In this document: one piece after another, positions 1-6,719 of the stretch
How the letters are laid out: each line of letters starts with the position of its first letter
Numbering within the stretch: position 1 is the stretch's first letter
NCBI GenBank assembly: GCA_948687865.1
Contig: CAPQQE010000058.1
Location: 1 to 8,126, forward strand
Direction of reading: 5' to 3'
Source: an uncultured Bacilli bacterium
GTDB lineage: Bacteria > Bacillota_I > Bacilli_A > RF39 > UBA660
DNA: 8,126 nucleotides
Program-made: the position numbers and the translations under genes
Notes under the pieces: model-generated
The model's database searches: none
The model's input: the letters and a program-made list of their open reading frames with translations, nothing else
Told to the model about the DNA's origin: nothing

Positions 1-2
1 AT

Positions 3-416
3 AAAGTAGTAGAAATAGCAATTAGAAATCATAATAAATATAAGGTTGAAGATGGACTATCAGATAGAGAATTATTATTTTCTAAAATAATTAGAGATGC
101 TGATAAACTTGATATATTAAATAGAATATGCGTTATAAAAGATGTTGATCTTGATAAATATTCATTTACTATTGTAAGTGAAGATATAAGGAAAGCGTTT
201 TTTAGTAAAGAATTATTAAGATATGCAAACGTAAAAACTGATAGTGATCTTATGGTTTTATATATAGGATATATTTATGATTTAAATTATGGATATACTT
301 TCCAGTATATAAAAGATAAAAACTTTATGAAGTTATTTAAAAATGTGGTAAATAATAGTATATTTGATGAATATTTTGATTTTGCCATAAAATATATAGA
401 AGAGAGGATTGATTAA
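3..416 (+). CDS. HD-domain phosphohydrolase, C-terminal part (cut by window edge)
   Basis: The open frame enters from the left edge and gives 137 visible residues ending in TAA at 414-416. It carries the second half of an HD-superfamily metal-dependent phosphohydrolase: an AIRNHNK segment (residues 6-12 of the visible part), then [11 protein letters not shown] around residues 29-39, whose aspartates match the last metal-binding Asp and its surroundings in this family. The leading HD motif must lie upstream of the window. The remaining ~95 residues are helical and have no other recognisable motif. Family members hydrolyse phosphate esters of nucleotides or second messengers; the substrate cannot be read here. 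The stop lies 1 bp before the valS ATG, and the valS ribosome binding site is inside this gene, so the two are very likely co-transcribed and translationally coupled. Confidence 0.8.
   Translation, partial: KVVEIAIRNHNKYKVEDGLSDRELLFSKIIRDADKLDILNRICVIKDVDLDKYSFTIVSEDIRKAFFSKELLRYANVKTDSDLMVLYIGYIYDLNYGYTFQYIKDKNFMKLFKNVVNNSIFDEYFDFAIKYIEERID
401..407 (+). promoter_or_regulatory. Ribosome binding site of valS
   Basis: AGAGAGG lies 10 bp before the ATG at 418. The alternative TTG start at 409, which would add three residues, sits only 1 bp after this site and is too close to use it. This decides the start in favour of 418. The site lies within the last codons of the upstream HD-domain gene. 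Confidence 0.7.
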
Positions 417-417
417 A

Positions 418-2979
418 ATGTTAGAAAATAAATACAATCATAAACTAGTTGAGGAAAATAAATATAATACTTGGTTAAAAAAAGGATATTTCTTATCAGG
501 TGATAAAACAAAAACTCCATTTTCTATGGTGCTTCCACCACCAAATGTTACAGGAAAACTTCATTTAGGTCATGCATGGGATGTTACTATTCAAGATATA
601 CTAGCAAGATATAAAAGAATGGATGGATATGATGTTTTATGGCTTCCAGGCATGGATCATGCTGCGATTGCAACGGAGGCTAAAGTAGTCGCAAGATTAA
701 AATCACAAGGAATAAATAAATATGAATTAGGAAGAGAAAAATTTTTAGAAAAAGCATGGGATTGGAAAGAAGAATACGCAGAAAATATAAGGCAGCAATG
801 GGCAAAGATGGGAATAAGTTTAGATTATTCAAAAGAAAGATTTACATTAGATGATGTTTCAACTGCTGCCGTATATAAAGCATTTATTGATATGTATAAT
901 AATGGACTTATATATAAAGGAAAGAAAATAATAAATTGGGATCCTGAAGCAAAAACTGCTCTATCTAACGAAGAAGTAATATATAAAGATGTTGAGGGTG
1001 CATTCTACCATTTAAAATATTATATTGAAGGAACTAATGATTATTTAGACGTAGCAACAACAAGGCCAGAAACTTTATTTGGTGATACTGCTGTTGCAGT
1101 TAATCCTAATGATGAAAGATATAACAAATTAATCGGAAAAAACGTAATACTTCCAATAGTTAATAAATTAATACCAATTATTGGTGACGAACATGCAGAT
1201 ATGGAAAAAGGTACAGGTGTAGTTAAAATTACCCCAGCACACGATCCAAATGATTTTGAAGTAGGAAATAGGCATAATTTAGATAGAATCGTAATAATGG
1301 ATGAAAGTGCCACTATGAACGAAAATGCACTTCATTATAATGGATTAGATAGATTTGTAGCAAGAGAAAAATTATTAGAAGAATTAAAAGAAAAAGATTT
1401 ACTTATAAATATTGAAAAAATAGTTCATAGTGTAGGTCATTCTGAGAGAACTAATGCAATAATTGAACCATATTTATCTGAGCAATGGTTTGTTAAAATG
1501 AGACCTCTTGCAAATAGAGTTTTAGAAACTCAAAAACAAAAAGATAGTAAAGTAAACTTTATTCCTAAGAGATTTGAAAAAATATTAAATAATTGGATGA
1601 ATGATTGTTATGATTGGTGTATATCAAGACAACTTTGGTGGGGAATTAGAATACCTGCTTGGTATAAAGATAATATGATAAAAGTCCAAGTAGAATGTCC
1701 AGGGGATGGATGGATTCAAGATAATGATGTGCTTGATACATGGTTTAGTAGTGCTCTTTGGCCATTTAGTACCTTAGATTGGGCAAACAATGGTGAATTA
1801 TATAACAGATATTATCCAAATGATATTTTAGTAACAGCTTATGATATTATATTCTTCTGGGTTGCTAGAATGGTATTCCAAGGACTAGAATTTACAGATA
1901 AAGTACCATTTAAAGACTGTTTAATTCATGGACTTATAAGAGATAAAAACGGCAAAAAAATGAGCAAATCTCTAGGTAATGGAATAGACCCTATGGATAT
2001 GATAGATGAATATGGATGTGATGCACTTAGATTCTTTTTAACGACTAATTCAGCACCAGGACAAGATTTAAGATTTGATGAAGAGAAAGTTAAGTCAACA
2101 TGGAATTTTATTAATAAAATATGGAATGCAGCAAGATTTACCCTTATGAATATTGAAGATTTAAAAGAATTAGATTATACAGGTATTACATTTAGTGATA
2201 AATGGATATTAACAAAACTAAATATATTAATTGAAAACACAAAGAAAAATATGGATAAATATGAATTTCATAATGTAGGCTCTGAATTATATAATTTTAT
2301 TTGGAATGATTTTTGTGATGGTTATATAGAATTTTCAAAATTTAATTTAGATAATAATTCAACAAAAAGTACACTATATTATGTACTATTAAATATATTA
2401 AAATTAATGCATCCATTTATGCCATTTGTAACTGAAGAAATATATCAAATGCTTCCGATAAAAACTGATGAAAGTATTATGATCTCTTCATATCCATTAG
2501 TTAATAAAGACTTTAATTTTAGCCAAACTATTAGTTTAATGAAGGAAACAAGGGACTTTATTACAAAAGTTAGAACAGAAAAGAAAGAAAATAATATTAA
2601 AAAAGATTGTAAATTTGAATTTAATTGTAATAATAACGATGTGTATGACCTTATTTGCAATATTTTAAAATTAAGTGTTGATAATAAATTAGATACTGAT
2701 AATGATGATTATGAAACGCTTACTATAGAGTCTAAAACAAATGTTTTAGAAAATAAACTTGTATATTATTATAAAGTATCTGATGAAGATAATATTAAAA
2801 TAAAAGAAGAATTAACAAAAGAAATAAATAATCTAAAAAATTCTATTGAAAGAAGAGAAAAATTATTATCTAATGAAGGATATATTAATAAAGCTCCAAA
2901 GAATTTGATAAAAGAAGAAAAAAGAAAATTAGAAAATGAGAAAATAGAGTTAAAATTGCTAGAAGAAAAACTAAATTAA
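418..2979 (+). CDS. valS: Valine--tRNA ligase (ValRS)
   Basis: Cytoplasmic class Ia synthetase that charges tRNA-Val with valine; 853 residues, close to the usual bacterial length of about 880. Domains in order: Rossmann catalytic core with [16 protein letters not shown] (HIGH equivalent HLGH at residues 49-52); CP1 editing domain that removes mischarged threonine, with TTRPET at 214-219 and [15 protein letters not shown] from 265; the second half of the catalytic core with [14 protein letters not shown] and KMSKS at 514-518; an anticodon-binding helical domain; and a C-terminal coiled-coil arm over roughly the last 55 residues, rich in Lys and Glu, as expected in ValRS. One oddity: the usual WWGHRIPAW motif reads WWGIRIPAW (Ile at 410). 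The gene sits between an HD-domain gene (1 bp gap) and a Nudix gene (37 bp gap) as a likely operon. No T-box leader lies directly upstream; any such control would be beyond the window. Confidence 0.97.
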   Translation: MLENKYNHKLVEENKYNTWLKKGYFLSGDKTKTPFSMVLPPPNVTGKLHLGHAWDVTIQDILARYKRMDGYDVLWLPGMDHAAIATEAKVVARLKSQGINKYELGREKFLEKAWDWKEEYAENIRQQWAKMGISLDYSKERFTLDDVSTAAVYKAFIDMYNNGLIYKGKKIINWDPEAKTALSNEEVIYKDVEGAFYHLKYYIEGTNDYLDVATTRPETLFGDTAVAVNPNDERYNKLIGKNVILPIVNKLIPIIGDEHADMEKGTGVVKITPAHDPNDFEVGNRHNLDRIVIMDESATMNENALHYNGLDRFVAREKLLEELKEKDLLINIEKIVHSVGHSERTNAIIEPYLSEQWFVKMRPLANRVLETQKQKDSKVNFIPKRFEKILNNWMNDCYDWCISRQLWWGIRIPAWYKDNMIKVQVECPGDGWIQDNDVLDTWFSSALWPFSTLDWANNGELYNRYYPNDILVTAYDIIFFWVARMVFQGLEFTDKVPFKDCLIHGLIRDKNGKKMSKSLGNGIDPMDMIDEYGCDALRFFLTTNSAPGQDLRFDEEKVKSTWNFINKIWNAARFTLMNIEDLKELDYTGITFSDKWILTKLNILIENTKKNMDKYEFHNVGSELYNFIWNDFCDGYIEFSKFNLDNNSTKSTLYYVLLNILKLMHPFMPFVTEEIYQMLPIKTDESIMISSYPLVNKDFNFSQTISLMKETRDFITKVRTEKKENNIKKDCKFEFNCNNNDVYDLICNILKLSVDNKLDTDNDDYETLTIESKTNVLENKLVYYYKVSDEDNIKIKEELTKEINNLKNSIERREKLLSNEGYINKAPKNLIKEEKRKLENEKIELKLLEEKLN

Positions 2980-3016
2980 TATTATGGGTATAAATTAATA
3001 GGGAGAAATTAAAAGT

Positions 3017-3562
3017 ATGGAATATTTAGATATCGTTAATGAAAATGATGAATTAACTGGCGAAACAAAGGATAGAGATTATGTTTATAATAATAATTTG
3101 TATCACAGATGTGCTTCATGTTGGGTTTTAAATCACAAAGGTGAAATACTTTTACAAAGAAGAGCTTTAACCAAAAAGGAAAAGCCAGGTATTTGGTCAA
3201 AAACTGGTGGTCATGTTAGTGCAGGTGAAACTGTTATTGATGCTATAAAAAGAGAGATAAAAGAAGAGATAGGATTAAGTTTAGAAGATGAAGATTTGTT
3301 CTTTATGAAAAAATTTAAATGTACTAATCCTAATTTTTTCTTGTATAACTATATAGCGTTAACAGATAAAAATATTGAAGATTATAAGTTACAGTTAGAA
3401 GAGTTAGATAAAATAGAATATTATAAAATTGAGGATTTAGAAAATGAGATAAAGAGTGAAAATAAATTATTTGATTTTTATTATTGGGAAACCGAAGAAT
3501 TTCTTGAACAAATAAAGGAATTAAAGAAATTTAAAGATGAAAAATTGCAGAAAATGGTTTAA
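3017..3562 (+). CDS. Nudix hydrolase (isopentenyl-diphosphate isomerase-like subgroup)
   Basis: 181 residues with an intact Nudix box at 65-87: GHVSAGE, seven residues, then REIKEEIGL, fitting GX5EX7REUXEEXGU with all metal-binding glutamates present. The N-terminal MEYLDIVNENDELTG and the YHRCASCWVLN segment (29-39) are typical of the Nudix subgroup resembling type I isopentenyl-diphosphate isomerase, in which the sequence around the conserved HR is retained. Members are usually annotated as NUDIX proteins hydrolysing nucleoside-diphosphate-linked compounds; the true substrate is unknown, and I do not claim isomerase activity. GGGAG at 3001-3005 is the ribosome binding site, 11 bp before the ATG. 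The 37-bp gap after valS and the absence of a terminator in it suggest the same transcript. Past the box the chain is acidic and helical, with no membrane segment. Confidence 0.88.
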   Translation: MEYLDIVNENDELTGETKDRDYVYNNNLYHRCASCWVLNHKGEILLQRRALTKKEKPGIWSKTGGHVSAGETVIDAIKREIKEEIGLSLEDEDLFFMKKFKCTNPNFFLYNYIALTDKNIEDYKLQLEELDKIEYYKIEDLENEIKSENKLFDFYYWETEEFLEQIKELKKFKDEKLQKMV

Positions 3563-3640
3563 TTAATAGAAAAAAAGTAATTATAGATAATTTTAGGATA
3601 ATTTTTTGCTTCTGGTTAAAGAGACATACTGTTATTTTAT

Positions 3641-3690
3641 TTGCAATAATAGTAATTATATGATAGAATACTAGACACAAAAAAAGGGAG
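3641..3690 (+). promoter_or_regulatory. Extended -10 promoter and ribosome binding site for the metalloprotease gene
   Basis: TTGCAA (3641-3646), a 17-bp spacer, then TAGAAT (3664-3669) preceded by TG at 3661-3662, forming an extended -10. Transcription would start near 3676. AGGGAG (3685-3690) lies 8 bp before the ATG at 3699. The leader would be only about 23 nt, so no riboswitch or attenuator fits. The rest of the 136-bp gap after the Nudix gene shows tandem GATAATTTT copies (3586-3607) but no convincing terminator hairpin. Confidence 0.6.
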
Positions 3691-3698
3691 TAATTTAA

Positions 3699-5117
3699 AT
3701 GATTTCTGAAATTACAGTTTACTTTTATAAAAATAAAAATAAAACAATATTTAAAGAGATTCATATAAAATATTTATCTGAAGAATTATTTTTTAATTTT
3801 GATGAAAGTGCAGATAATGAAGTAAAAGAGGCAAAAAGAATTAAAAGTATATTTTTCTTATTTTTAAAAAGACTTGAAAATGAGACTGGTTTATCTTTTA
3901 AAGAACTAACTCAAAGAAAAACAATTAAATTTAAAAATGTAGAAATAATAGATTTAAATGATAAGATAGATAATGATGATACAAAATTTTATATGAATTC
4001 AGCAATATTTTCTCTTTTAATCAGTATTGGAAACATTCCAGGGACTTTACCTCTTTATTTCATGTTTTCGGGATTAGCATGCCAAATGCAAAATTATATT
4101 GAATATGAATCAGAGTACAAAAATAATGAGAAAAATATAAAAAAGTTAAGTGAAAAGTATAATATTAAATATAATAAAACAAAGACAAAAATTAGAAAAT
4201 TGATATTTAAAACTGCTCTTTTATTAAATTTAATAAGTTCTATTTTATCAGTGTCAAATAAAGCAAACGAATATAAAGGAAAATTATACGAATCACAAAT
4301 TGAAATATGTAATCCATTAGATGATGAAAATATAGAAAATTTAACCGATGAAGATATAAAGAGTTATATTAATGAAGCTATTGATAATAATCAAAATATA
4401 TCAAATATGGATAAAAATATAATAAAAACTATAGACAAATATGCTATGGATAGTGATTATATTGATTATGAAGAATTATATATAGATCTTAATACCTTAA
4501 AAATATATGATTTTGATGAATATATAATAGATGGTAATATCACAGTAGGAGCCTCTTATAATAAACCAAATAATTTAATAAAAATGTATTATAATGAAAG
4601 TTTAAGTAGAAAGACTTCAATTCAACATGAGCTAATACATTCAACTGGAAGTTTTGAAAGTAACTTTTTAAATGAAGGCATGACAGCAATTTTACAAAGA
4701 GAATATTATGAAAATAATGAAAATGTTGAGGGTTATACTAGAAATGTAAATGCTATAAGATTATTATGTGAACTTATTGGACCAGATATCGTCCTAGAAG
4801 CATTTAATACAGAAAATGATGATTTATTATATAATGAGCTTGCAAAAATATATGGAGACTATGATTATGCAAAGAATGCTGTAAATAAATTGGATGAAAT
4901 AGAAAAATATGTTAAATACTGTGACAATGAGTCTATGGTATATGAGGCTTGCAAGGGGCTTACAAAGGAATTATCTTTATATATAGAAAATTCAGATAAT
5001 AAAGATCAAATAAAATTAAACTATTATTTAAATTCTATTATATATGGCAATGATGCTAATGAAGTATATTATTTTAATACAGAAAAAAATCAAAAATTAG
5101 AATTAAAACTAAATTAA
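3699..5117 (+). CDS. Predicted membrane-anchored zinc metalloprotease (HELIH...NEG), family not recognised
   Basis: 472 residues. I do not recognise the full-length family. An N-terminal polar region (1-95) is followed by a hydrophobic stretch at about 101-128, a Lys-rich segment with coiled-coil character (131-167), and a second hydrophobic stretch at about 168-186. The C-terminal ~285 residues hold QHELIHSTG (HExxH at 310-314) and FLNEGMTAIL with Glu at 326. This matches the active-site pattern of gluzincin-type zinc proteases (HExxH plus a downstream NEG glutamate as third ligand), with a short spacing of 11 residues. Lys/Arg flanking the second hydrophobic stretch (KTKTKIRK) suggests the protease domain faces outward, but the topology is inference. 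No signal peptidase site is evident. The gene has its own promoter and stands apart from the valS operon. Catalytic residues appear intact. Peptidase activity is likely; the substrate is unknown. Confidence 0.6.
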   Translation: MISEITVYFYKNKNKTIFKEIHIKYLSEELFFNFDESADNEVKEAKRIKSIFFLFLKRLENETGLSFKELTQRKTIKFKNVEIIDLNDKIDNDDTKFYMNSAIFSLLISIGNIPGTLPLYFMFSGLACQMQNYIEYESEYKNNEKNIKKLSEKYNIKYNKTKTKIRKLIFKTALLLNLISSILSVSNKANEYKGKLYESQIEICNPLDDENIENLTDEDIKSYINEAIDNNQNISNMDKNIIKTIDKYAMDSDYIDYEELYIDLNTLKIYDFDEYIIDGNITVGASYNKPNNLIKMYYNESLSRKTSIQHELIHSTGSFESNFLNEGMTAILQREYYENNENVEGYTRNVNAIRLLCELIGPDIVLEAFNTENDDLLYNELAKIYGDYDYAKNAVNKLDEIEKYVKYCDNESMVYEACKGLTKELSLYIENSDNKDQIKLNYYLNSIIYGNDANEVYYFNTEKNQKLELKLN

Positions 5118-5153
5118 AATTATAAATAAAATGATAATTATCAATAAGGAGTC
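5118..5153. other. Remnant of the ancestral intergenic region; right genomic flank of the IS
   Basis: Short A+T-rich sequence between the metalloprotease stop and the right end of the insertion sequence. It contains the perfect 12-bp palindrome TGATAATTATCA (5132-5143) and the right target half (5145-5153) recognised by the IS-encoded guide RNA. It would be contiguous with 6667 onward if the element were removed. Confidence 0.6.
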
Positions 5154-5165
5154 TAACTATTAAAA
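5145..5165 (-). other. IS right end / core / right target junction
   Basis: On the recombinase strand the element tip reads TTTTAATAGT, then TA (5155-5154), then the genomic flank GACTCCTTA (5153-5145). The tip plus core (5165-5154) matches the second RNA loop at 11 of 12 positions. Core A plus flank (5154-5145) is perfectly complementary to the right guide of the first loop. Confidence 0.75.
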
Positions 5166-5216
5166 GTCAAGTAATTTTTAATAGAAAGATATAAATTGGA
5201 AAAAATCCCATGCCAA

Positions 5217-5241
5217 AAAGATTTCACTAAGTGAAATTTTT
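5217..5241. terminator. Bidirectional intrinsic terminator inside the IS right end
   Basis: An 11-bp stem (5217-5227 with 5231-5241, one G-T pair) with a 3-nt TAA loop. On the + strand it ends in five T. On the - strand the stem is followed by a T run. It lies 22 bp past the recombinase stop, so it should end the recombinase transcript. It would also stop transcripts arriving from the metalloprotease gene before they run antisense into the recombinase. Confidence 0.7.
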
Positions 5242-5263
5242 GAAAAAATTGCAAATAGTAAAT

Positions 5264-6427
5264 TTATTTCAATAAAGACGGATTAAAATCTATATGTTTG
5301 GTTTCAAGAGTATAAATTAATCTAATAAACTTTTTACAAACATGAGATAAAGCTACTCTATAAGGTTTACCTTCAGAACGTTTCTTAAGATAAAAATCGT
5401 AGAAAGTAGGATTATATTTAAGTAAAGTTAATGAAGTATTCATTAACACATATCTTAAATGGCCAGAACCATGTTTAACCATTTTACCATTAGATTCTAA
5501 TGTACCAGATTGGATAATACTAGGTTCTAACCCAGCAAAAGCTAACATTTTGGCAGGAGAAGAAAATAAAGAAATATCTCCATATTCAGCAATAATGGAA
5601 GCAGCTGTAATTTCACCAATTCCAGGAATAGAAAGAATTGATGGATTGAGTTCTTTGATAATTGTAGAAATTTGTTTATCTAATGGATCAATTTTATTAT
5701 TAAAGTCATTGTAAATTGAGATATAAGTAGAAATAAGTAAATCAGTATTATCATCATAATAACCAACTGTATTTTTAGCAAGTTCTTTTAAATTGGCAAA
5801 TTTAGAATAAGTAAATCTACCTTTAGAAATACATCTAATCGAGTCAAAATCTTTCATTAAGGCAATATGAGAAGCATTTTTATATTTATCTAAGATAAAT
5901 AATAAAGTAGTAGAAATCTTATTGTTAAAAAAAGGTTTTAACTCAGGAAAAGATTTATCTAACTCATTAGTTAAAAGAACAGCAAATTTACTTCTTTCCT
6001 TAATTAATTGTTCTCTCATTCTGCAAAGTGACTTTAATGAGTAAGTATGATATAATAACGATGAATTTGGTTTATATGGAATGGACATCAAATAATTAGC
6101 TATAGTAAGGCTGTCTGATTTATCTGTTTTAGTCCTACGTAAGCTTCGAACTTTTAAAAATTGATGAATGACAAGAGGATTTATTTTCATAAATGAATAA
6201 TCTTGATTGGTTAAAAACAATTCCAAATTCATAGAATAATGTCCAGTTGCCTCAAAAGCAATTCGGACATCTTGTTTATCATAGGGTTTCAAATGTTCCA
6301 ATAAATCTTGAAATCCTTTTTTGTTGTTTTCAAAAGAAGAGTTTTCTACAATAATTTCACCTGTATTTGAGATAATACAGAAATCGTGTTTGTACTTTGA
6401 TATATCTATTCCAACGTAATATATCAT
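5264..6427 (-). CDS. IS110-family recombinase (DEDD transposase)
   Basis: 387 residues, full length. It catalyses excision and insertion of the element through circular intermediates, directed by the bridge RNA. The N-terminal RuvC-like DEDD domain (PF01548 type) shows YYVGIDISK with D8, IAFEATGHY with E59, and RTKTDKSDSLTIA with D102 and D105, all four acidic residues present. A helical, Lys-rich linker follows. The C-terminal Transposase_20 domain (PF02371 type) has ILSIPGIGEITAASIIAEYGD, AKMLAFAGLEP, then IIQSG with S307 as probable nucleophilic serine, and HGSGHLRYVLMN. The start was chosen at 6427 because AAGGAGGTG lies just upstream; a TTG 51 bp further upstream, which would add 17 residues, has no ribosome binding site. 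No frameshift or missing catalytic residue. The promoter is most likely the one at the left tip, so guide RNA and mRNA may share a transcript. Confidence 0.95.
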   Translation of the reverse strand: MIYYVGIDISKYKHDFCIISNTGEIIVENSSFENNKKGFQDLLEHLKPYDKQDVRIAFEATGHYSMNLELFLTNQDYSFMKINPLVIHQFLKVRSLRRTKTDKSDSLTIANYLMSIPYKPNSSLLYHTYSLKSLCRMREQLIKERSKFAVLLTNELDKSFPELKPFFNNKISTTLLFILDKYKNASHIALMKDFDSIRCISKGRFTYSKFANLKELAKNTVGYYDDNTDLLISTYISIYNDFNNKIDPLDKQISTIIKELNPSILSIPGIGEITAASIIAEYGDISLFSSPAKMLAFAGLEPSIIQSGTLESNGKMVKHGSGHLRYVLMNTSLTLLKYNPTFYDFYLKKRSEGKPYRVALSHVCKKFIRLIYTLETKHIDFNPSLLK

Positions 6428-6433
6428 TATAAA

Positions 6434-6442
6434 CACCTCCTT
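6434..6442 (-). promoter_or_regulatory. Strong Shine-Dalgarno of the IS110 recombinase
   Basis: AAGGAGGTG on the minus strand is fully complementary to the 16S rRNA 3' end and sits just before the ATG at 6427. It fixes the recombinase start. Confidence 0.85.
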
Positions 6443-6536
6443 AATTAGTTTTGTTTGCACTGAAAAGTTTGACCACAAAAACTTCTACCTTGTAAACTCG
6501 TAGTATAATAAAACATCTAAGTGTTAACTAACTGAT

Positions 6537-6548
6537 TAACAATTAAAA
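6537..6548 (-). other. Left donor guide in bridge RNA
   Basis: TTTTAATTGTTA in the RNA matches the element right end plus core, TTTTAATAGTTA (5165-5154), at 11 of 12 positions. Like the left target guide it starts directly after the closing stem and ends in TTA. The expected right donor guide, which should lie just before 6487, shows no clear complementarity to the left tip. Confidence 0.7.
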
Positions 6549-6565
6549 TAAAAGTCTGTGGTTTG

Positions 6566-6575
6566 AGACTCCTTA
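6566..6575 (-). other. Right target guide in bridge RNA
   Basis: TAAGGAGTCT in the RNA is perfectly complementary to AGACTCCTTA on the recombinase strand at 5154-5145, the right genomic flank plus the last core base. It sits immediately 5' of the closing stem of the first loop, the expected position of a right target guide. Confidence 0.8.
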
Positions 6576-6602
6576 AACCAGTCTAACAATTGTTAGCTGT
6601 AG

Positions 6603-6613
6603 TAATATAGAAA
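6603..6613 (-). other. Left target guide in bridge RNA
   Basis: TTTCTATATTA in the RNA is identical to the recombinase-strand sequence at 6675-6665, the genomic DNA abutting the left end plus core. This is the relation expected of a left target guide, which pairs with the opposite DNA strand. The identity stops exactly at the inferred core. Confidence 0.8.
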
Positions 6614-6629
6614 CAAATCCACAGTGCGA

Positions 6630-6661
6630 GAATTATTATAGTTTTAAAAGTATAATAATTC
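6630..6661. repeat. 32-bp near-perfect palindrome at the IS left end
   Basis: Arms GAATTATTATA (6661-6651) and TATAATAATTC (6640-6630) on the minus strand are perfect 11-bp inverted repeats; the 10-bp centre is itself symmetric except for its outermost pair, giving 30 of 32 positions in dyad symmetry. It covers most of the bridge RNA promoter and puts a second TATAAT on the opposite strand. Confidence 0.85.
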
Positions 6662-6663
6662 AA
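6635..6663 (-). promoter_or_regulatory. Left-end promoter for bridge RNA and recombinase
   Basis: TTGAAT (6663-6658), a 17-bp spacer, then a perfect TATAAT (6640-6635) on the minus strand; start expected near 6628. The -35 box begins 1 bp inside the inferred element tip, so the promoter is carried whole by the element. Confidence 0.75.
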
Positions 6664-6664
6664 A

Positions 6665-6675
6665 TAATATAGAAA
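6665..6675 (-). other. Left target half plus core (left genomic flank of the IS)
   Basis: TTTCTATAT followed by TA (6666-6665). It is an exact 11-bp direct copy of 6613-6603 inside the element. It starts 2 bp past the T run of the terminator at 6678-6719. Confidence 0.75.
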
Positions 6676-6677
6676 GG

Positions 6678-6719
6678 AAAAAATCAATCTCTTGGAATGA
6701 ATTTTCCTTAAGATTGATT
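6678..6719 (-). terminator. Intrinsic terminator of a small minus-strand transcript
   Basis: On the minus strand: 9-bp stem AATCAATCT (6719-6711) with AGATTGATT (6690-6682), a 3x3 internal loop, then an inner 4-bp stem GGAA/TTCC with a 6-nt loop, followed by six T (6683-6678). On the plus strand there is no T run, so it acts in one direction only. Confidence 0.7.

Larger units (their letters stand above)
6457..6628 (-). ncRNA. Bridge RNA of the IS110 element (two guide loops)
   Basis: Noncoding RNA upstream of the recombinase on its strand, about 150-172 nt, similar to the ~177 nt known for IS621. Target loop: stem CTGTGG-(A)-TTTG (6624-6614) with CAAACCACAG (6565-6556); left strand begins with TTTCTATATTA (6613-6603); inner hairpin CAGCTAAC-AATT-GTTAG-A-CTG (6599-6579); right strand ends with TAAGGAGTCT (6575-6566), immediately against the stem. 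Donor loop: stem ACTTTTA (6555-6549) with TAGAAGT (6487-6481); left strand TTTTAATTGTTA (6548-6537) directly after the stem; probable inner hairpin 6536-6515. GCACTG (6627-6622) can also pair with CAGTGC (6462-6457), joining the 5' and 3' ends. The 3' end is uncertain: either the T run after the donor stem (6480-6476) or the 6457 region. Guide matches to the flanks are listed separately. The fold was done by eye. Confidence 0.83.
5154..6666 (-). mobile_element. Complete IS110-family insertion sequence with bridge RNA (~1.5 kb)
   Basis: Ends were inferred from guide RNA matches rather than terminal repeats, which this family lacks. The left end (in the recombinase direction) follows TA at 6665-6666 and the right end precedes TA at 5154-5155; TA, or TTA, is the probable shared core. 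The right end is short (about 108 bp between recombinase stop and tip). The left end is long (about 237 bp) and noncoding, carrying promoter and guide RNA; this arrangement matches the IS110 group, not the IS1111 group. There is no target-site duplication beyond the core, as expected for this mechanism. The recombinase frame is intact, so the element may be active. It lies between the metalloprotease gene and the small transcription unit following gltX, interrupting no gene. Confidence 0.85.

Noticed and set aside
409..417. TTG start for valS
   Set aside because: Only 1 bp from the ribosome binding site; the ATG at 418 has proper spacing.
1041..1313. Minus-strand open frame inside valS
   Set aside because: Antisense shadow with no ribosome binding site or recognisable domain; the same holds for the minus-strand frames at 2445-2660 and 3531-3764.
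3586..3607. Tandem GATAATTTT copies after the Nudix gene as a terminator or repeat array
   Set aside because: Direct, not inverted, and only two copies; it forms no hairpin.
5132..5143. TGATAATTATCA palindrome as a Fur-type operator
   Set aside because: It lacks the spacing of the 7-1-7 Fur box, lies behind a stop codon rather than at a promoter, and short palindromes are common at this base composition.
5154..5263. Bridge RNA in the right end (IS1111-group arrangement)
   Set aside because: Only 108 bp, mostly a terminator hairpin, with no two-loop fold; the guides are all in the left end.
6428..6478. 17-residue N-terminal extension of the recombinase from a TTG
   Set aside because: No ribosome binding site, overlaps the 3' region of the bridge RNA, and the family begins at the YVGIDISK segment.
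6485..6503. CTAC/GTAG hairpin in the second bridge RNA domain
   Set aside because: Only 4 bp; it competes with the 7-bp ACTTTTA/TAGAAGT stem, which places the donor guide exactly where the first loop places its guide.
6603..6675. The 11-bp direct repeat (6603-6613 and 6665-6675) as a target-site duplication
   Set aside because: One copy is well inside the element and in the guide loop; the copies do not bracket the recombinase. A guide-to-flank relation explains it better.
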